DNA from: Granulicatella adiacens ATCC 49175
GTDB taxonomy: Bacteria > Bacillota > Bacilli > Lactobacillales > Aerococcaceae
Assembly: GCF_025150565.1 (NCBI RefSeq)
Contig: NZ_CP102283.1
Location: 1 to 64,000, forward strand
DNA length: 64,000 bases
Direction of reading: 5' to 3'
How positions within the stretch are numbered: the first letter of the stretch is position 1; each line of letters starts with the position of its first letter. Position numbers and translations under genes: made by a program. Below the pieces are notes generated by a model that worked only from the letters and a program-made list of their open reading frames with translations, was not told the DNA's origin and did not search any database. This document shows positions 45,076 through 53,188 of the stretch, piece after piece.

Positions 45076-45864
45076 ATGAGTAGTTTATTAATTAATGAAC
45101 CACCTCTACAGGTATTACCTTCATTAGCTAAAGAGGTAGGTTTAAACGAATCAATAATGCTACAGCAAATGCATTACTGGTTATTAAAAAGCACACACGA
45201 GTTTAACCAAGAATATTGGTTTTACAAAACTCTAGACGAATGGCAATTAGAATTCCCATTCTGGTCAACAATGACAATCAGACGGATTTTAGGAAATTTA
45301 GAAAAAAATAAATTAGTGAAAGTAGGAAATTTCAACAAGAAGAAATTTGATAAAACAAAATGGTACACAATCAACTATGAACGAGTGAACAGACGATGTG
45401 TTCAAAATGAACAGACGTATTGTTCAGATTGTACAGATGGAACTGTTCAAAATGAACAGACCTATACCAGAGACTACCAGGAGAGTACTACAGAGAATAA
45501 TGTCTCAGAGGAGAAACCGCCTAAGGTTGTATGGACTGATGAGACTAACCATATCATTGATTATCTGAATAAGCGAACAGGTAAGAAGTACTCTGTTAAG
45601 ACTAAGAAGACTGCACAGCTAGTACATAAGTTACTGGATAATGGCTTCACAGTGGAAGACTTCGAGAGAGTTATTGATATCAAGTGTAAGCAATGGCTAA
45701 ACAATGAAAAGATGAATCAATATCTCAGACCAAGAACGCTATTCAGTGAGAAATTCGAGGATTACTTAAACGAAGCACCAGCTAGACCTAAGCAGCAAGG
45801 AGCTTCTGGGCAATCGGTAGCAGATAAGATGAGAGAGCTATTTGGCTCAGAATGGCAGGCTTGA
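45076..45864 (+). CDS. Phage replisome organizer / replication initiator
   Basis: This 262-residue protein is of the phage replisome-organizer type. Its N-terminal winged-helix region (EVGLNESIMLQQMHYWLLKS, FWSTMTIRRILGNLEKNKLVKV) matches the family. The conserved phage C-terminal domain (IIDYLNKRTGKKY through RPRTLFSEKFEDYL) recruits the helicase. It lies immediately before the DnaB-like helicase gene. A pair of identical 18-bp repeats inside the gene (45399-45461) is the probable phage replication origin, as in lambda O and lactococcal phages. GAAGGGAAA precedes the ATG. Confidence 0.85.
   Translation: MSSLLINEPPLQVLPSLAKEVGLNESIMLQQMHYWLLKSTHEFNQEYWFYKTLDEWQLEFPFWSTMTIRRILGNLEKNKLVKVGNFNKKKFDKTKWYTINYERVNRRCVQNEQTYCSDCTDGTVQNEQTYTRDYQESTTENNVSEEKPPKVVWTDETNHIIDYLNKRTGKKYSVKTKKTAQLVHKLLDNGFTVEDFERVIDIKCKQWLNNEKMNQYLRPRTLFSEKFEDYLNEAPARPKQQGASGQSVADKMRELFGSEWQA
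45399..45461 (+). repeat. Phage replication-origin iterons inside the organizer gene
   Basis: TGTTCAAAATGAACAGAC occurs at 45399-45416 and 45444-45461, 45 bp apart. Each contains the palindrome TGTTCA-AAA-TGAACA, and a partial copy (TGTTCAGATTGTACAGA) lies between them. The spacing and the location within the initiator gene fit an origin. Confidence 0.65.
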
Positions 45865-45865
45865 T

Positions 45866-47122
45866 ATGAACCACTATGAACTAGAGAAATCAATCATAGC
45901 AGCATTGTTGAATGATTTTGACAAGGCACAATCAACATATCTGCAAGCCGAGTGGTTTACTGATAACAATTTCAAAACGATCTTTGAAATCTTGAATAAT
46001 AATGGCAACCGTCTAGATGGACTGATGGAGCTATTTGCTAAATTAAGAGCTGAATTAAAAGATAAGACTATCGGATACGAGTATCTAATGGCCTTGCAGC
46101 AAGAAAACGCGACTACAAGCGGATTGGACTATCTAGCCAATCAGCTACATCATGAGTATTTAAGAGCTAAGTTGGAGAAAGTAAAAGAAGAACACACAGC
46201 ATTCCCAACTAAGCAGCTTGAAGTTGAGATGTTAGAACTGTTGAATGCAATTTCTAAGCTCTCACGCAAAAAGAATGTTGGTGATTTAGCTGAAACATTC
46301 GAGCAATTCGAGTATGAGCTTGAGCATGATATTGAAGACGGCATCAAGACATTTAGCGGATTAGATGCGGCTTTAGGCGGAGGCATCGGCCCTGGAATGT
46401 TAATTACTGTTGGAGCTCGTCCATCGGTTGGAAAGAGCGCGTGGACTATCAATCTGATTGATAGAGCTTTGAGACGAAATGAAGATTTAATAGTAGACTT
46501 GTTTAGCCTAGAAATGAGCAAAAAAGAAGTGTTCTCAAGATTCGTGGCCAAAATGACGACACTTAACACATACTACTTACGCAAGATGAATAAGATGCTT
46601 AAAGATAGCGATAAGGAGCTAGTGAGAGCGACTATCGAATACTTTAAACACAAAGACTTGAAAGTATATGACACAGTGTCTGAATTGAACCATATTCTAG
46701 GAATTATCAAAGAAAGAGCTGCAGGACAATCACCAGGTAAATACTTAGCAGTCATTGATTATGTGGGACTTATTAAAGTGAATAATAATCGTGACAGAAG
46801 GCTACAAATTGAGCAGATTACACGAGAATTGAAGAATTTGGCCAACGAACAGCAAGTTCCTATCGTAATCCTATCGCAATTATCACGAGGAGTGGAGCAG
46901 CGCCAGGATAAGTCACCAGTACTAAGTGACTTGAGAGAGTCTGGCTCTATTGAGCAAGATTCGAATGTAGTCGGGTTCTTGAGCAATGAAGAAACAGAAG
47001 CCAATCATGAAGGCTATCAACGAGTTAAATTCTCAATCAAAAAGAACAGAGAAGGAGATTTGATGGATTCTACTTTCAAATTTTTCAAAGCTCGAATGGA
47101 CTTTGTGGAGGAATTCAAATGA
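45866..47122 (+). CDS. Phage DnaB-like replicative helicase
   Basis: This 418-residue helicase has Walker A GARPSVGKSAW, Walker B LAVIDYVGLI and the DnaB motif [16 protein letters not shown], nearly identical to that of the host helicase at 28712. It is a phage DnaB homologue that replaces the host enzyme at phage origins. ATG 45866 (MNHYELEKSI) is preferred; the open frame continues to a TTG at 45842 overlapping the organizer. It is directly downstream of the organizer. Confidence 0.92.
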   Translation: MNHYELEKSIIAALLNDFDKAQSTYLQAEWFTDNNFKTIFEILNNNGNRLDGLMELFAKLRAELKDKTIGYEYLMALQQENATTSGLDYLANQLHHEYLRAKLEKVKEEHTAFPTKQLEVEMLELLNAISKLSRKKNVGDLAETFEQFEYELEHDIEDGIKTFSGLDAALGGGIGPGMLITVGARPSVGKSAWTINLIDRALRRNEDLIVDLFSLEMSKKEVFSRFVAKMTTLNTYYLRKMNKMLKDSDKELVRATIEYFKHKDLKVYDTVSELNHILGIIKERAAGQSPGKYLAVIDYVGLIKVNNNRDRRLQIEQITRELKNLANEQQVPIVILSQLSRGVEQRQDKSPVLSDLRESGSIEQDSNVVGFLSNEETEANHEGYQRVKFSIKKNREGDLMDSTFKFFKARMDFVEEFK

Positions 47123-47493
47123 CTATGAATGCGATAGAGTTCGAAAAGATTATGAAGTCTGAAGGGTTAAGGACTACAAGAGCTGTAATGGTTATGCTGC
47201 AGGAAGCAAAACAGTGTCAAAAAAACATTAAGGCAATGAGCCTGTACAAACATCTTCCGTATGCAGCAGCATACATTGAGCAGCAGAAGGAACAGAAAGA
47301 CAAAGCTATCTGGCAAGCATTGGAAGTGGCCCAATTAGAGAAGCTTTATGGCTTCCGTCTGATTGAAGACAGAAACAGTGTAATAATAGCCACTTACCAA
47401 ACATCCAAACCACATAGCGACATTATGAAAAAAATTAGAAGCCACATCGAAATAATGGCCGAATTGGAGAGAGAGTATGGCATTTGTAATTAA
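47119..47493 (+). CDS. Hypothetical phage early protein, 124 residues
   Basis: It overlaps the helicase stop (ATGA) and has GGAGG 7 bases upstream. The protein is helix-rich and charged (EKDKAIWQALEVAQLEKLYGF), with no known motif. It is possibly a replication accessory protein because of its position. Confidence 0.65.
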   Translation: MTMNAIEFEKIMKSEGLRTTRAVMVMLQEAKQCQKNIKAMSLYKHLPYAAAYIEQQKEQKDKAIWQALEVAQLEKLYGFRLIEDRNSVIIATYQTSKPHSDIMKKIRSHIEIMAELEREYGICN

Positions 47494-47965
47494 AAATATG
47501 AATATGTACTTTAAGGAAATTAATGATTACAGCACTCTGAAGGGATACCTTGATAAGAAGCATCCAATGCACACATCTGTATTCAAATCAGAGCAACGAG
47601 AAGCTATGACATTCAAGACTTATGGTGCTGCACAAAAATTCAAGCATGAATATGGGATTCCTGGAAACATAATTGAAGTGATTGCATCAACAAAACCATT
47701 CATAATCAACCAAAAGGATAAAATTAAAGTACGTAATAGATTAGATGCATTCTACGATTCAGCATTGAAGAAGACCAGGGAAGATATCGAAAAGATGATT
47801 GCAGGTTCTGAGAATAATTTCAATCACATGGCTAAGGATATCTTGAAAATTAGAACAACAACATTAAATCAATTCTTACGTAATCCATACGAGATTGGTT
47901 GGAACACACGTAAGAAAATCATGGATAGATTAGAAGAATATTTTGAAGGAGCTGGAATTAAATGA
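47477..47965 (+). CDS. Hypothetical phage protein, 162 residues
   Basis: It starts inside the previous gene (17-base overlap) with GGAGAGAG upstream. A C-terminal helical segment (TTTLNQFLRNPYEIGWNTRKKIMDRLEEYF) could be a helix-turn-helix. The rest is unrecognised. Confidence 0.65.
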   Translation: MAFVIKNMNMYFKEINDYSTLKGYLDKKHPMHTSVFKSEQREAMTFKTYGAAQKFKHEYGIPGNIIEVIASTKPFIINQKDKIKVRNRLDAFYDSALKKTREDIEKMIAGSENNFNHMAKDILKIRTTTLNQFLRNPYEIGWNTRKKIMDRLEEYFEGAGIK

Positions 47966-48297
47966 ATTTAAATGATCCAATTAAAAAAAGACGAATCGAA
48001 CGTGAAGAGTTAATCCGATTAGTTCAAAACTGGTTTGTAGAACGTGGTTTGGATACGCTGGACGGAAGTGGCCAGCTAATTAAACTACAGGAAGAAGTGG
48101 ATGAATTAAAAGAAGCATATATCCATATCAACCGCGATGAAGAGATTGACGCGGTTGGAGATATTACTGTAGTACTAATCGGGTATTGCATGCAACGTAA
48201 TCTTGATTTCTTAGATTGCTTAGAAAGTGCTTATCATGAGATTAAGGACCGCAAAGGTAAAGTTATCAATGGTGTGTTCGTTAAAGAGGTGCAGTAA
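47962..48297 (+). CDS. MazG-like NTP pyrophosphohydrolase
   Basis: This 111-residue all-alpha NTPase has the MazG metal motif KLQEEVDELKEAY followed by EIDAVGDITVVLIG. These enzymes hydrolyse dNTPs or alarmones; phage copies may limit (p)ppGpp or clean the nucleotide pool. It overlaps the previous gene by 4 bases and the next by 1 base, which indicates tight coupling. Confidence 0.85.
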   Translation: MNLNDPIKKRRIEREELIRLVQNWFVERGLDTLDGSGQLIKLQEEVDELKEAYIHINRDEEIDAVGDITVVLIGYCMQRNLDFLDCLESAYHEIKDRKGKVINGVFVKEVQ

Positions 48298-48566
48298 TGG
48301 ATTTAGTGAATGTGAGTAAATTATATGAAAATGCAAAAATCAAAGAGGCAGTAAAACATCCAAAGCATTACCAAGGAATTAACGGGTTAGAAGTCTTCAC
48401 CGTAATGGAAAATTTCATTCCAAAATACGAGAACTCGTTTGATGGATATATTGCAGGTAACGTTTTGAAGTATGTGTTGCGAGCGCCTAGCAAAGGTAAA
48501 ATGCTCGAGGATCTAAAAAAAGCAAAGGAACATTTGGACTTGTTAATTGAAAGGTTAGAGGATTAA
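48297..48566 (+). CDS. DUF3310-family phage protein
   Basis: This 89-residue protein has the DUF3310 pattern HPKHYQGINGLEVFTVMENF and GNVLKYVLRAPSKGKMLEDLKKAKEHLDLL. Phage relatives are sometimes annotated as nucleotide kinase-like, but the activity is unclear. It overlaps the MazG stop by one base and fits a nucleotide-metabolism pair. Confidence 0.82.
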   Translation: MDLVNVSKLYENAKIKEAVKHPKHYQGINGLEVFTVMENFIPKYENSFDGYIAGNVLKYVLRAPSKGKMLEDLKKAKEHLDLLIERLED

Positions 48567-48568
48567 TC

Positions 48569-48808
48569 ATGAAAACAAATCAATTATGGGTAGTATTTTG
48601 GCAAATCATAACATACACGATTTTTATGCTTAATGTGTTTGGAATTAGTAGAATTCATATCACGTTTGCTATCGTTACGCTATTCATCGGAATGGTAGCT
48701 GGCAATGAAAAGGAAAAGGAGATTAGAAGCATTATCAAAATGGATTCTAAAGAATTCGAACAATTCCTGAAAAATCACAAGGAGGATAACGATGGATACT
48801 TGGGATAA
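48569..48808 (+). CDS. Small membrane protein, 79 residues
   Basis: It has two hydrophobic helices (QLWVVFWQIITYTIFMLNVF and ITFAIVTLFIGMVAG) and a charged tail. It is a hypothetical phage early membrane protein. It overlaps the next gene by 17 bases. Confidence 0.6.
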   Translation: MKTNQLWVVFWQIITYTIFMLNVFGISRIHITFAIVTLFIGMVAGNEKEKEIRSIIKMDSKEFEQFLKNHKEDNDGYLG

Positions 48809-49340
48809 ATTAAAATTAAAAGGTGAATTAGACGAATTGTTAATAGATTTTGAAACAAAAGCGAAAACAATTCTTTTAAAACACCAATTAGGTTTAAAAG
48901 AAGAAAATAAACAAAATGATTGGAAATTAGAAATGCCGTTTCAAAGAGGCGACGTATATTTTGTGTTACAAAGTTATGGAGGATGTGAAAAACAAATTTA
49001 TGACGATGTAAATTTACATAATAACAATGTAGTTCAAGGAAATGCTTTTGTTTCAGAGCAATTAGCCGAATTAGAAGCGAAACGAAGAGAATTGATAACC
49101 AAATTCAAAGATTTTAAAGACATATCCAACAGAGATTGGGAACCAGATTTTAACCATTTTGATTCGAAGTATTTCATAGCATACGACTATGATTTCAACA
49201 GACTGAAAGTATATTGTCAGTACGGAATAGATGGATTTCATATATTTGGTTATTTTCAAAGTGAAAGAGACGCTAAACAAGCTATTGAAATATTTGGCGA
49301 TCAAATCAAAGAATTGTTTGTGGAGTGTGAAGGTGAGTAA
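48792..49340 (+). CDS. Hypothetical phage early protein, 182 residues
   Basis: AAGGAGGATAACG supports the ATG. A charged coiled-coil-like N-terminal third is followed by aromatic-rich beta-like segments (YFIAYDYDFNRLKVYCQYGIDGFHIFGYF). I do not recognise the family. Confidence 0.65.
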   Translation: MDTWDKLKLKGELDELLIDFETKAKTILLKHQLGLKEENKQNDWKLEMPFQRGDVYFVLQSYGGCEKQIYDDVNLHNNNVVQGNAFVSEQLAELEAKRRELITKFKDFKDISNRDWEPDFNHFDSKYFIAYDYDFNRLKVYCQYGIDGFHIFGYFQSERDAKQAIEIFGDQIKELFVECEGE

Positions 49341-49673
49341 ATGGAAATTATGAATAAGGTTATATGTCCGTATTGCGAAAGCAGGCTAGACATAGAAAGC
49401 ATGCTCACATCGGAAAAATTGAAAGAAATGGAATTCTATCTTACCTGTCCAAAGTGTAATAAAGTGTTCTCGAATTTTGCGAAAACAGAAATAAGAATAC
49501 ACGTAAGCAGTATTGAAGATAGAATTGAGAAAGAAAAAGATTCTTTATTATTTTGGGAAAAATCTAAGATAAAAGGCGATGAATTTAAGAGTGCTGTAAT
49601 TAAATCACGAAAACAAACTATCCAAGAACTAGAATTGATTAAGAGAAGAAACGATAAGGTGGTTAGGAAATGA
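49341..49673 (+). CDS. Zinc-ribbon protein, 110 residues
   Basis: Two CPxC knuckles (VICPYCESR and LTCPKCNKV, about 30 residues apart) make a zinc ribbon, followed by a long charged helix. It could bind DNA or RNA. It overlaps the next, broken gene by ATGA. Confidence 0.7.
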   Translation: MEIMNKVICPYCESRLDIESMLTSEKLKEMEFYLTCPKCNKVFSNFAKTEIRIHVSSIEDRIEKEKDSLLFWEKSKIKGDEFKSAVIKSRKQTIQELELIKRRNDKVVRK

Positions 49674-50035
49674 AAACAATCAACGAAATAACGGATGATG
49701 TTTTAATTTTTGATGAACAAGGCGAATTCCGATTATAATGTTATGATCTAAAAAGTGAATGGAACTCGTTAAGTGTAGCTGATAGAAGCGGTTTTCGAAT
49801 TTCAAAAGAAAGAGTTAAAAAAATGTCTGTGGAATCTGTGTTGGATTGGATATATGACGATATGGAAGATGATGGATACGAAGAAATGAGTATACATTTA
49901 TGGGATGACACGACCGAAGAATTTAAGCAAAGATTTCAAGTGCTACTTGATGAAATTTCTGAATTTCCAAGTGCTAAAGTTTATGACATTGATGAACCTA
50001 TCAATCCTTTTGTGGATTTAGAGGAGGAAATTTAG
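49670..50035 (+). pseudogene. Phage gene interrupted by an in-frame TAA
   Basis: From the ATG at 49670 (MKTINEITDDVLIFDEQGEF) the frame meets TAA at 49736-49738. It then stays open without shift to 50035, reading YDLKSEWNSLSVADRSGF and continuing through an acidic C-terminal part. The two parts read like one protein of about 120 residues. An internal ATG at 49823 with GAAAGAG upstream could restart a 70-residue product. I do not recognise the family. One base change would restore it. Confidence 0.65.
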
Positions 50036-50036
50036 A

Positions 50037-50273
50037 ATGACAGAAAAACATGAAAACATCAGTGTAGGTGAATCAGTATCATCACGAAAATTAGAGATTG
50101 AACTACCTAACAACGTACCTTCAAAGGTAAAACCAATCGTGATTTTTCCAAATGTCGAGTGTGAGAGAGTGTCTGTTAGAGTGATCCAATATGGTAAATG
50201 TTACGGAGTGTTAAAAGTGGAAGTAGACACTGACAAACCACACATAATCAATTTGAATACAGGAGTGGAGTAG
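50037..50273 (+). CDS. Hypothetical phage protein, 78 residues
   Basis: GGAGGAAATTT precedes the ATG. It is a small beta-rich protein (SKVKPIVIFPNVECERVSVRV) with no recognised domain. Confidence 0.6.
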   Translation: MTEKHENISVGESVSSRKLEIELPNNVPSKVKPIVIFPNVECERVSVRVIQYGKCYGVLKVEVDTDKPHIINLNTGVE

Positions 50274-50477
50274 ATGATAACTTGTTATGACGTTTCGAAT
50301 AAAAGAACAGTGTTGATAAACCCACGTTGTGTAATAAGTGTGGAATTTAGGGAAGATGCAACAGGAAAATATGCAGAAATCCACCTCATGGGTCAACCGT
50401 TTATGATAAAGGTTAAAGAAAATGCAAGAGAAATTGAAGAAATCAAAGAATTCTTTCGAAATCTAAAGGAGGAATAA
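50274..50477 (+). CDS. Hypothetical phage protein, 67 residues
   Basis: It starts immediately after the previous stop, with GGAGTAG as the ribosome site. It has beta strands followed by a helix (CVISVEFREDATGKYAEIHL, then ENAREIEEIKEFFRNL). It is unrecognised. Confidence 0.6.
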   Translation: MITCYDVSNKRTVLINPRCVISVEFREDATGKYAEIHLMGQPFMIKVKENAREIEEIKEFFRNLKEE

Positions 50478-50478
50478 C

Positions 50479-50775
50479 ATGGATTTAAATTTAACAATAC
50501 TAACTATCGTAAATATTTTATCGATTGTTATGTCATTAGTAGCTATATATAGGTCAAATAAGACTATAGATTCAGATATTCATTATATTGAAAAAATAAT
50601 GGAACATATCGAATTAGAAAAACGTATTAAGGAAAAGGAAAAAGAAATAAATTACGAACAAAAAGTAAAAGATATACTTGATACTCTTCCAAAAGGTTCA
50701 GTAGAAATAATTAACCAACCATTTTCTAACAAAATAATCATACAAATACAAAAGAACGTATTCAGGGAGGAATAA
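50479..50775 (+). CDS. Small membrane-anchored protein, 98 residues
   Basis: One N-terminal membrane helix (LTILTIVNILSIVMSLVAIY) is followed by a charged coiled-coil-like helix (EKIMEHIELEKRIKEKEKEI). AAAGGAGG precedes the ATG. The function is unknown. Confidence 0.65.
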   Translation: MDLNLTILTIVNILSIVMSLVAIYRSNKTIDSDIHYIEKIMEHIELEKRIKEKEKEINYEQKVKDILDTLPKGSVEIINQPFSNKIIIQIQKNVFREE

Positions 50776-50777
50776 CA

Positions 50778-50986
50778 ATGCACCTTACTATATTTTTACA
50801 ACATGGACAAACATTAAGATTTGAAAACGTGACTAACTTGAAGAAAGAGTACCTATTCGATTATATTATTACTTTTATTATTTAAGCGCGTCAGACGGTC
50901 AAAAGAAAAGAGCAATCTTTAGTACAAAAAACGTATTAGGATTATCGGTCAACAAGGAGGACTTCGATGTTAACAGTTTATTCTAA
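50778..50986 (+). pseudogene. Frameshifted small phage gene
   Basis: From the ATG at 50778 (GGAGG upstream) the frame reads MHLTIFLQHGQTLRFENVTN and stops at 50885 after 35 residues. Within the AT-rich run of ATT/TTA triplets (50855-50885) another frame takes over. It reads LSASDGQKKRAIFSTKNVLG and ends at 50986 with NSLF. The two halves look like one protein of about 70 residues broken by an indel in the triplet-like run. Confidence 0.6.
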
Positions 50987-51203
50987 ACCAAATTGCATCC
51001 AGTGTGAGATGACTAAGATGTGGCTCAATCGAAATAAAATTAAATACGAGACAGTGGATGTATCTGAGCATCCAGAGAAGCTAGAAGAAATTAAATTAAA
51101 CGGCTTCCAGCAGCTTCCTGTAGTGGCACTGGATGACCACTTCGAAAATGCCTGGTCTGGATTTAATTTAGACAGATTAGAAGAATTTAAGGAGAGCCGC
51201 TAA
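50967..51203 (+). CDS. NrdH/glutaredoxin-like redoxin
   Basis: This 78-residue thioredoxin-fold protein has the redox motif CIQC in YSKPNCIQCEM, a cis-Pro in QLPVVAL and WSGFNLDRL, as in NrdH. It probably gives electrons to ribonucleotide reductase for phage DNA synthesis. AAGGAGG precedes the ATG, and it overlaps the next gene by one base. Confidence 0.85.
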   Translation: MLTVYSKPNCIQCEMTKMWLNRNKIKYETVDVSEHPEKLEEIKLNGFQQLPVVALDDHFENAWSGFNLDRLEEFKESR

Positions 51204-51535
51204 TGGAAAGAATGAGTCCAGAAGAACGAATGGTATTAAGACTGATTCCAGTGAGTGATACTCGACGAATTAATCGAGTGGATATCTCAAGTATTACTAA
51301 GCTATCGGAACGTAGAGTTAAGAAAGTAATTGATACGCTAGTTAATCGATACGGTATTGTGATCATCGGCGAACGGAACGGCAGAACTGGATATTATATT
51401 CCAGAAACAGACGAGGCACGTAAGGATGGAATTAAACCTATGAGGTCTCAAGCAATCAAAGAATTTAAACGAGTGAGTCGAATTCTAAAAGGAGATTTGA
51501 AAGCTCACGAGAAATATTTGGAGGTAAATAAATGA
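51203..51535 (+). CDS. Putative winged-helix phage regulator, 110 residues
   Basis: The N-terminal half looks like a winged helix (NRVDISSITKLSERRVKKVIDTLVNRYGIVIIGERNGRTGYY), and a basic helix follows. It may be a regulator of early genes or a replication accessory. A start at 51212 (MSPEERM) is an alternative. It overlaps ssb by 4 bases. Confidence 0.65.
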   Translation: MERMSPEERMVLRLIPVSDTRRINRVDISSITKLSERRVKKVIDTLVNRYGIVIIGERNGRTGYYIPETDEARKDGIKPMRSQAIKEFKRVSRILKGDLKAHEKYLEVNK

Positions 51536-51933
51536 TTAATAACGTTGTGCTAGTAGGCAGGCTAACCAAGAAACCAGAACTAAAATTTACAGCAAACGGT
51601 ACAAAGTACACGCAATTCAGCGTAGCTGTACAAAAGAAATTTAAGAGCCAAAACGGTGAATATGAATCAGATTTCATTAGCTGCTTTATGTGGTCTGCTG
51701 CTGCAGAAAACTTTACAAAGTTCACAAACAAAGGCTCATTGGTTGGAATCGAAGGGCGAATTCAAACTAGAAGTTATGATAAAGACGGTAAGAGAGTATA
51801 TATCACAGAAGTAGTTGCTGAGAACTTCTCGTTATTAGAATCAAAGAAAGTAACAGAATCTAGAAGCAATGTAGTTCAACCAATCGAAGAAAGTCCATTC
51901 AACGGAGTATCTGACGATGACTTGCCATTCTAA
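51532..51933 (+). CDS. ssb: Phage single-stranded DNA-binding protein
   Basis: This 133-residue SSB has an OB fold almost matching that of the chromosomal SSB (MINNVVLVGRLT, then SLVGIEGRIQTRSYD and NFSLLES). It has a much shorter linker and ends GVSDDDLPF, so it keeps the protein-recruiting tip. It serves phage replication and may also mix with host SSB tetramers. GGAGG precedes the ATG. Confidence 0.95.
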   Translation: MINNVVLVGRLTKKPELKFTANGTKYTQFSVAVQKKFKSQNGEYESDFISCFMWSAAAENFTKFTNKGSLVGIEGRIQTRSYDKDGKRVYITEVVAENFSLLESKKVTESRSNVVQPIEESPFNGVSDDDLPF

Positions 51934-51952
51934 TGAATTGAGGTGCAAGTAT

Positions 51953-52414
51953 TTGGAAAGTATTCACCTATTTGATTATCCGGAACTAGATTATAAAGCA
52001 ACCAAGCGAGAAGTGATGAAAGTCATCGGTAGATATAAGAACGCATTAAATAAGTTGTATCTGAAGAGTGCGCCTCGCATCACTCCTCAGTATACGATTG
52101 TTCCACCTTCATTTACTAACGAGTTTCACTCATCTACAGAAGATGCTGCACTATGGAGTGACACTGTAGGAAAGAAATTCAAAGATTACGTTGAACGTGT
52201 GAACACTGCATTGAATAGTATTCCTTCAGTTAACCGAGTAGTAATTTACAGATCATTAATCCAGGAACAAAGCGATGTATTAATTGGAAGTGAAATGAAT
52301 TACAGTGAATTCACTATTCGAGATATACGAATGGAAGGAATTAAACAACTAGCGTACGCACTAGGTGTAGATGTATATCAAGATGGAACATCGGAAGGTG
52401 TTGAATACGATTAG
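51953..52414 (+). CDS. ArpU-family late-gene transcription regulator
   Basis: This 153-residue regulator is of the ArpU/RinA-like group that turns on packaging and lysis genes. It is the last early gene before the late region. It starts with YPELDYKATKREVMKVIGRYKNA and ends with SEFTIRDIRMEGIKQLAYALG, a sigma-region-4-like HTH. I prefer TTG at 51953 with TTGAGGTG upstream. An ATG at 51917 in frame would overlap ssb and has no ribosome site. Confidence 0.78.
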   Translation: MESIHLFDYPELDYKATKREVMKVIGRYKNALNKLYLKSAPRITPQYTIVPPSFTNEFHSSTEDAALWSDTVGKKFKDYVERVNTALNSIPSVNRVVIYRSLIQEQSDVLIGSEMNYSEFTIRDIRMEGIKQLAYALGVDVYQDGTSEGVEYD

Positions 52415-52473
52415 TTGTATTTGTTGTAGAAAATGACTAAAAAAGTTTGTAAAACATTTTTAGAGAAATATTT

Positions 52474-52627
52474 TATAATATGTACTGTGGTATCGTGTAG
52501 ATACAAGGATAGAGATGCGGAAACATCTTTAAAAAGCCAGTCCTGAAAAAGGTGTATACATGTTAGTAGCTTGGACGACTATTAACGAATATCAAGAGCG
52601 TACATTAAACTGTGCGCTCTTATTTTT
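52474..52627 (+). ncRNA. Putative leader/sRNA ahead of the late genes
   Basis: After a TATAAT (52474-52479) without a well-placed -35 box, as expected for an activator-dependent late promoter, the stretch has a row of hairpins. These are GTATC-GTGTA-GATAC (52490), AGATG-CGGAAA-CATCT (52513-52528) and GTTAGTAG/CTATTAAC (52562-52585). It ends in AGAGCG...CGCTCT followed by TATTTTTT (52595-52627). A 29-codon ORF (52560-52649, MLVAWTTINEYQ) runs through the terminator and overlaps the next start by ATGA. This could be leader attenuation of late genes or a small RNA. Confidence 0.45.
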
Positions 52628-52645
52628 TATCGAAAGGAGAATGCA

Positions 52646-53188
52646 ATGAATTACGTTGAACCGATTCGAGATAAAGATGATATTCAAGCGATGAAGGATT
52701 ACTTACGAGAATGGAACGAACGTAATTACATGATGTTCTTACTTGGAATTAATTCCGGATTACGCATTAGCGATATTATCAATCTGCGAGTTAAAGATGT
52801 GCAAGGATGGTACATCAAAACAAAAGAATTGAAAACAGGTAAACAACTCAAAAGGAAAATGCCTCCTGTTTTAAAGAAAGAACTGCGGGAGTACATCAAA
52901 GGGAAACCACTACACCATTATTTATTTCAAAGTCGAAACGGAAAGAATCAGCACATCAGTCGATGCACTGCATACTTAATTATTAAGATAGCTGCTGACG
53001 AATGTGGAATTGATAATGTAGGTACTCACACAATGAGAAAAACGTTTGGTTATCATCAGTACAAAAAGAACAAAGATGTAGCTACATTGATGGAACTATT
53101 CAATCATTCAAGTCCTGCAATCACTTTGAAATATATTGGAATTCGACAAGACCAGCAGGATAAAGTGATGACTAATTTTGGTTTGTAA
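52646..53188 (+). CDS. Minimal tyrosine recombinase (second phage integrase-like protein)
   Basis: This 180-residue protein is only the catalytic domain of a tyrosine recombinase. It has the first Arg in GINSGLRISDI, a Lys in KTKELKTGK, HxxR in GTHTMRKTFGYH, a late His in FNHSSP and a candidate Tyr in LKYIGI. It lacks the arm- and core-binding domains. Similar short proteins occur beside ArpU and HNH in Gram-positive phages. A role in DNA packaging or concatemer resolution is possible but unproven. AAAGGAGA precedes the ATG. Confidence 0.85.
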   Translation: MNYVEPIRDKDDIQAMKDYLREWNERNYMMFLLGINSGLRISDIINLRVKDVQGWYIKTKELKTGKQLKRKMPPVLKKELREYIKGKPLHHYLFQSRNGKNQHISRCTAYLIIKIAADECGIDNVGTHTMRKTFGYHQYKKNKDVATLMELFNHSSPAITLKYIGIRQDQQDKVMTNFGL

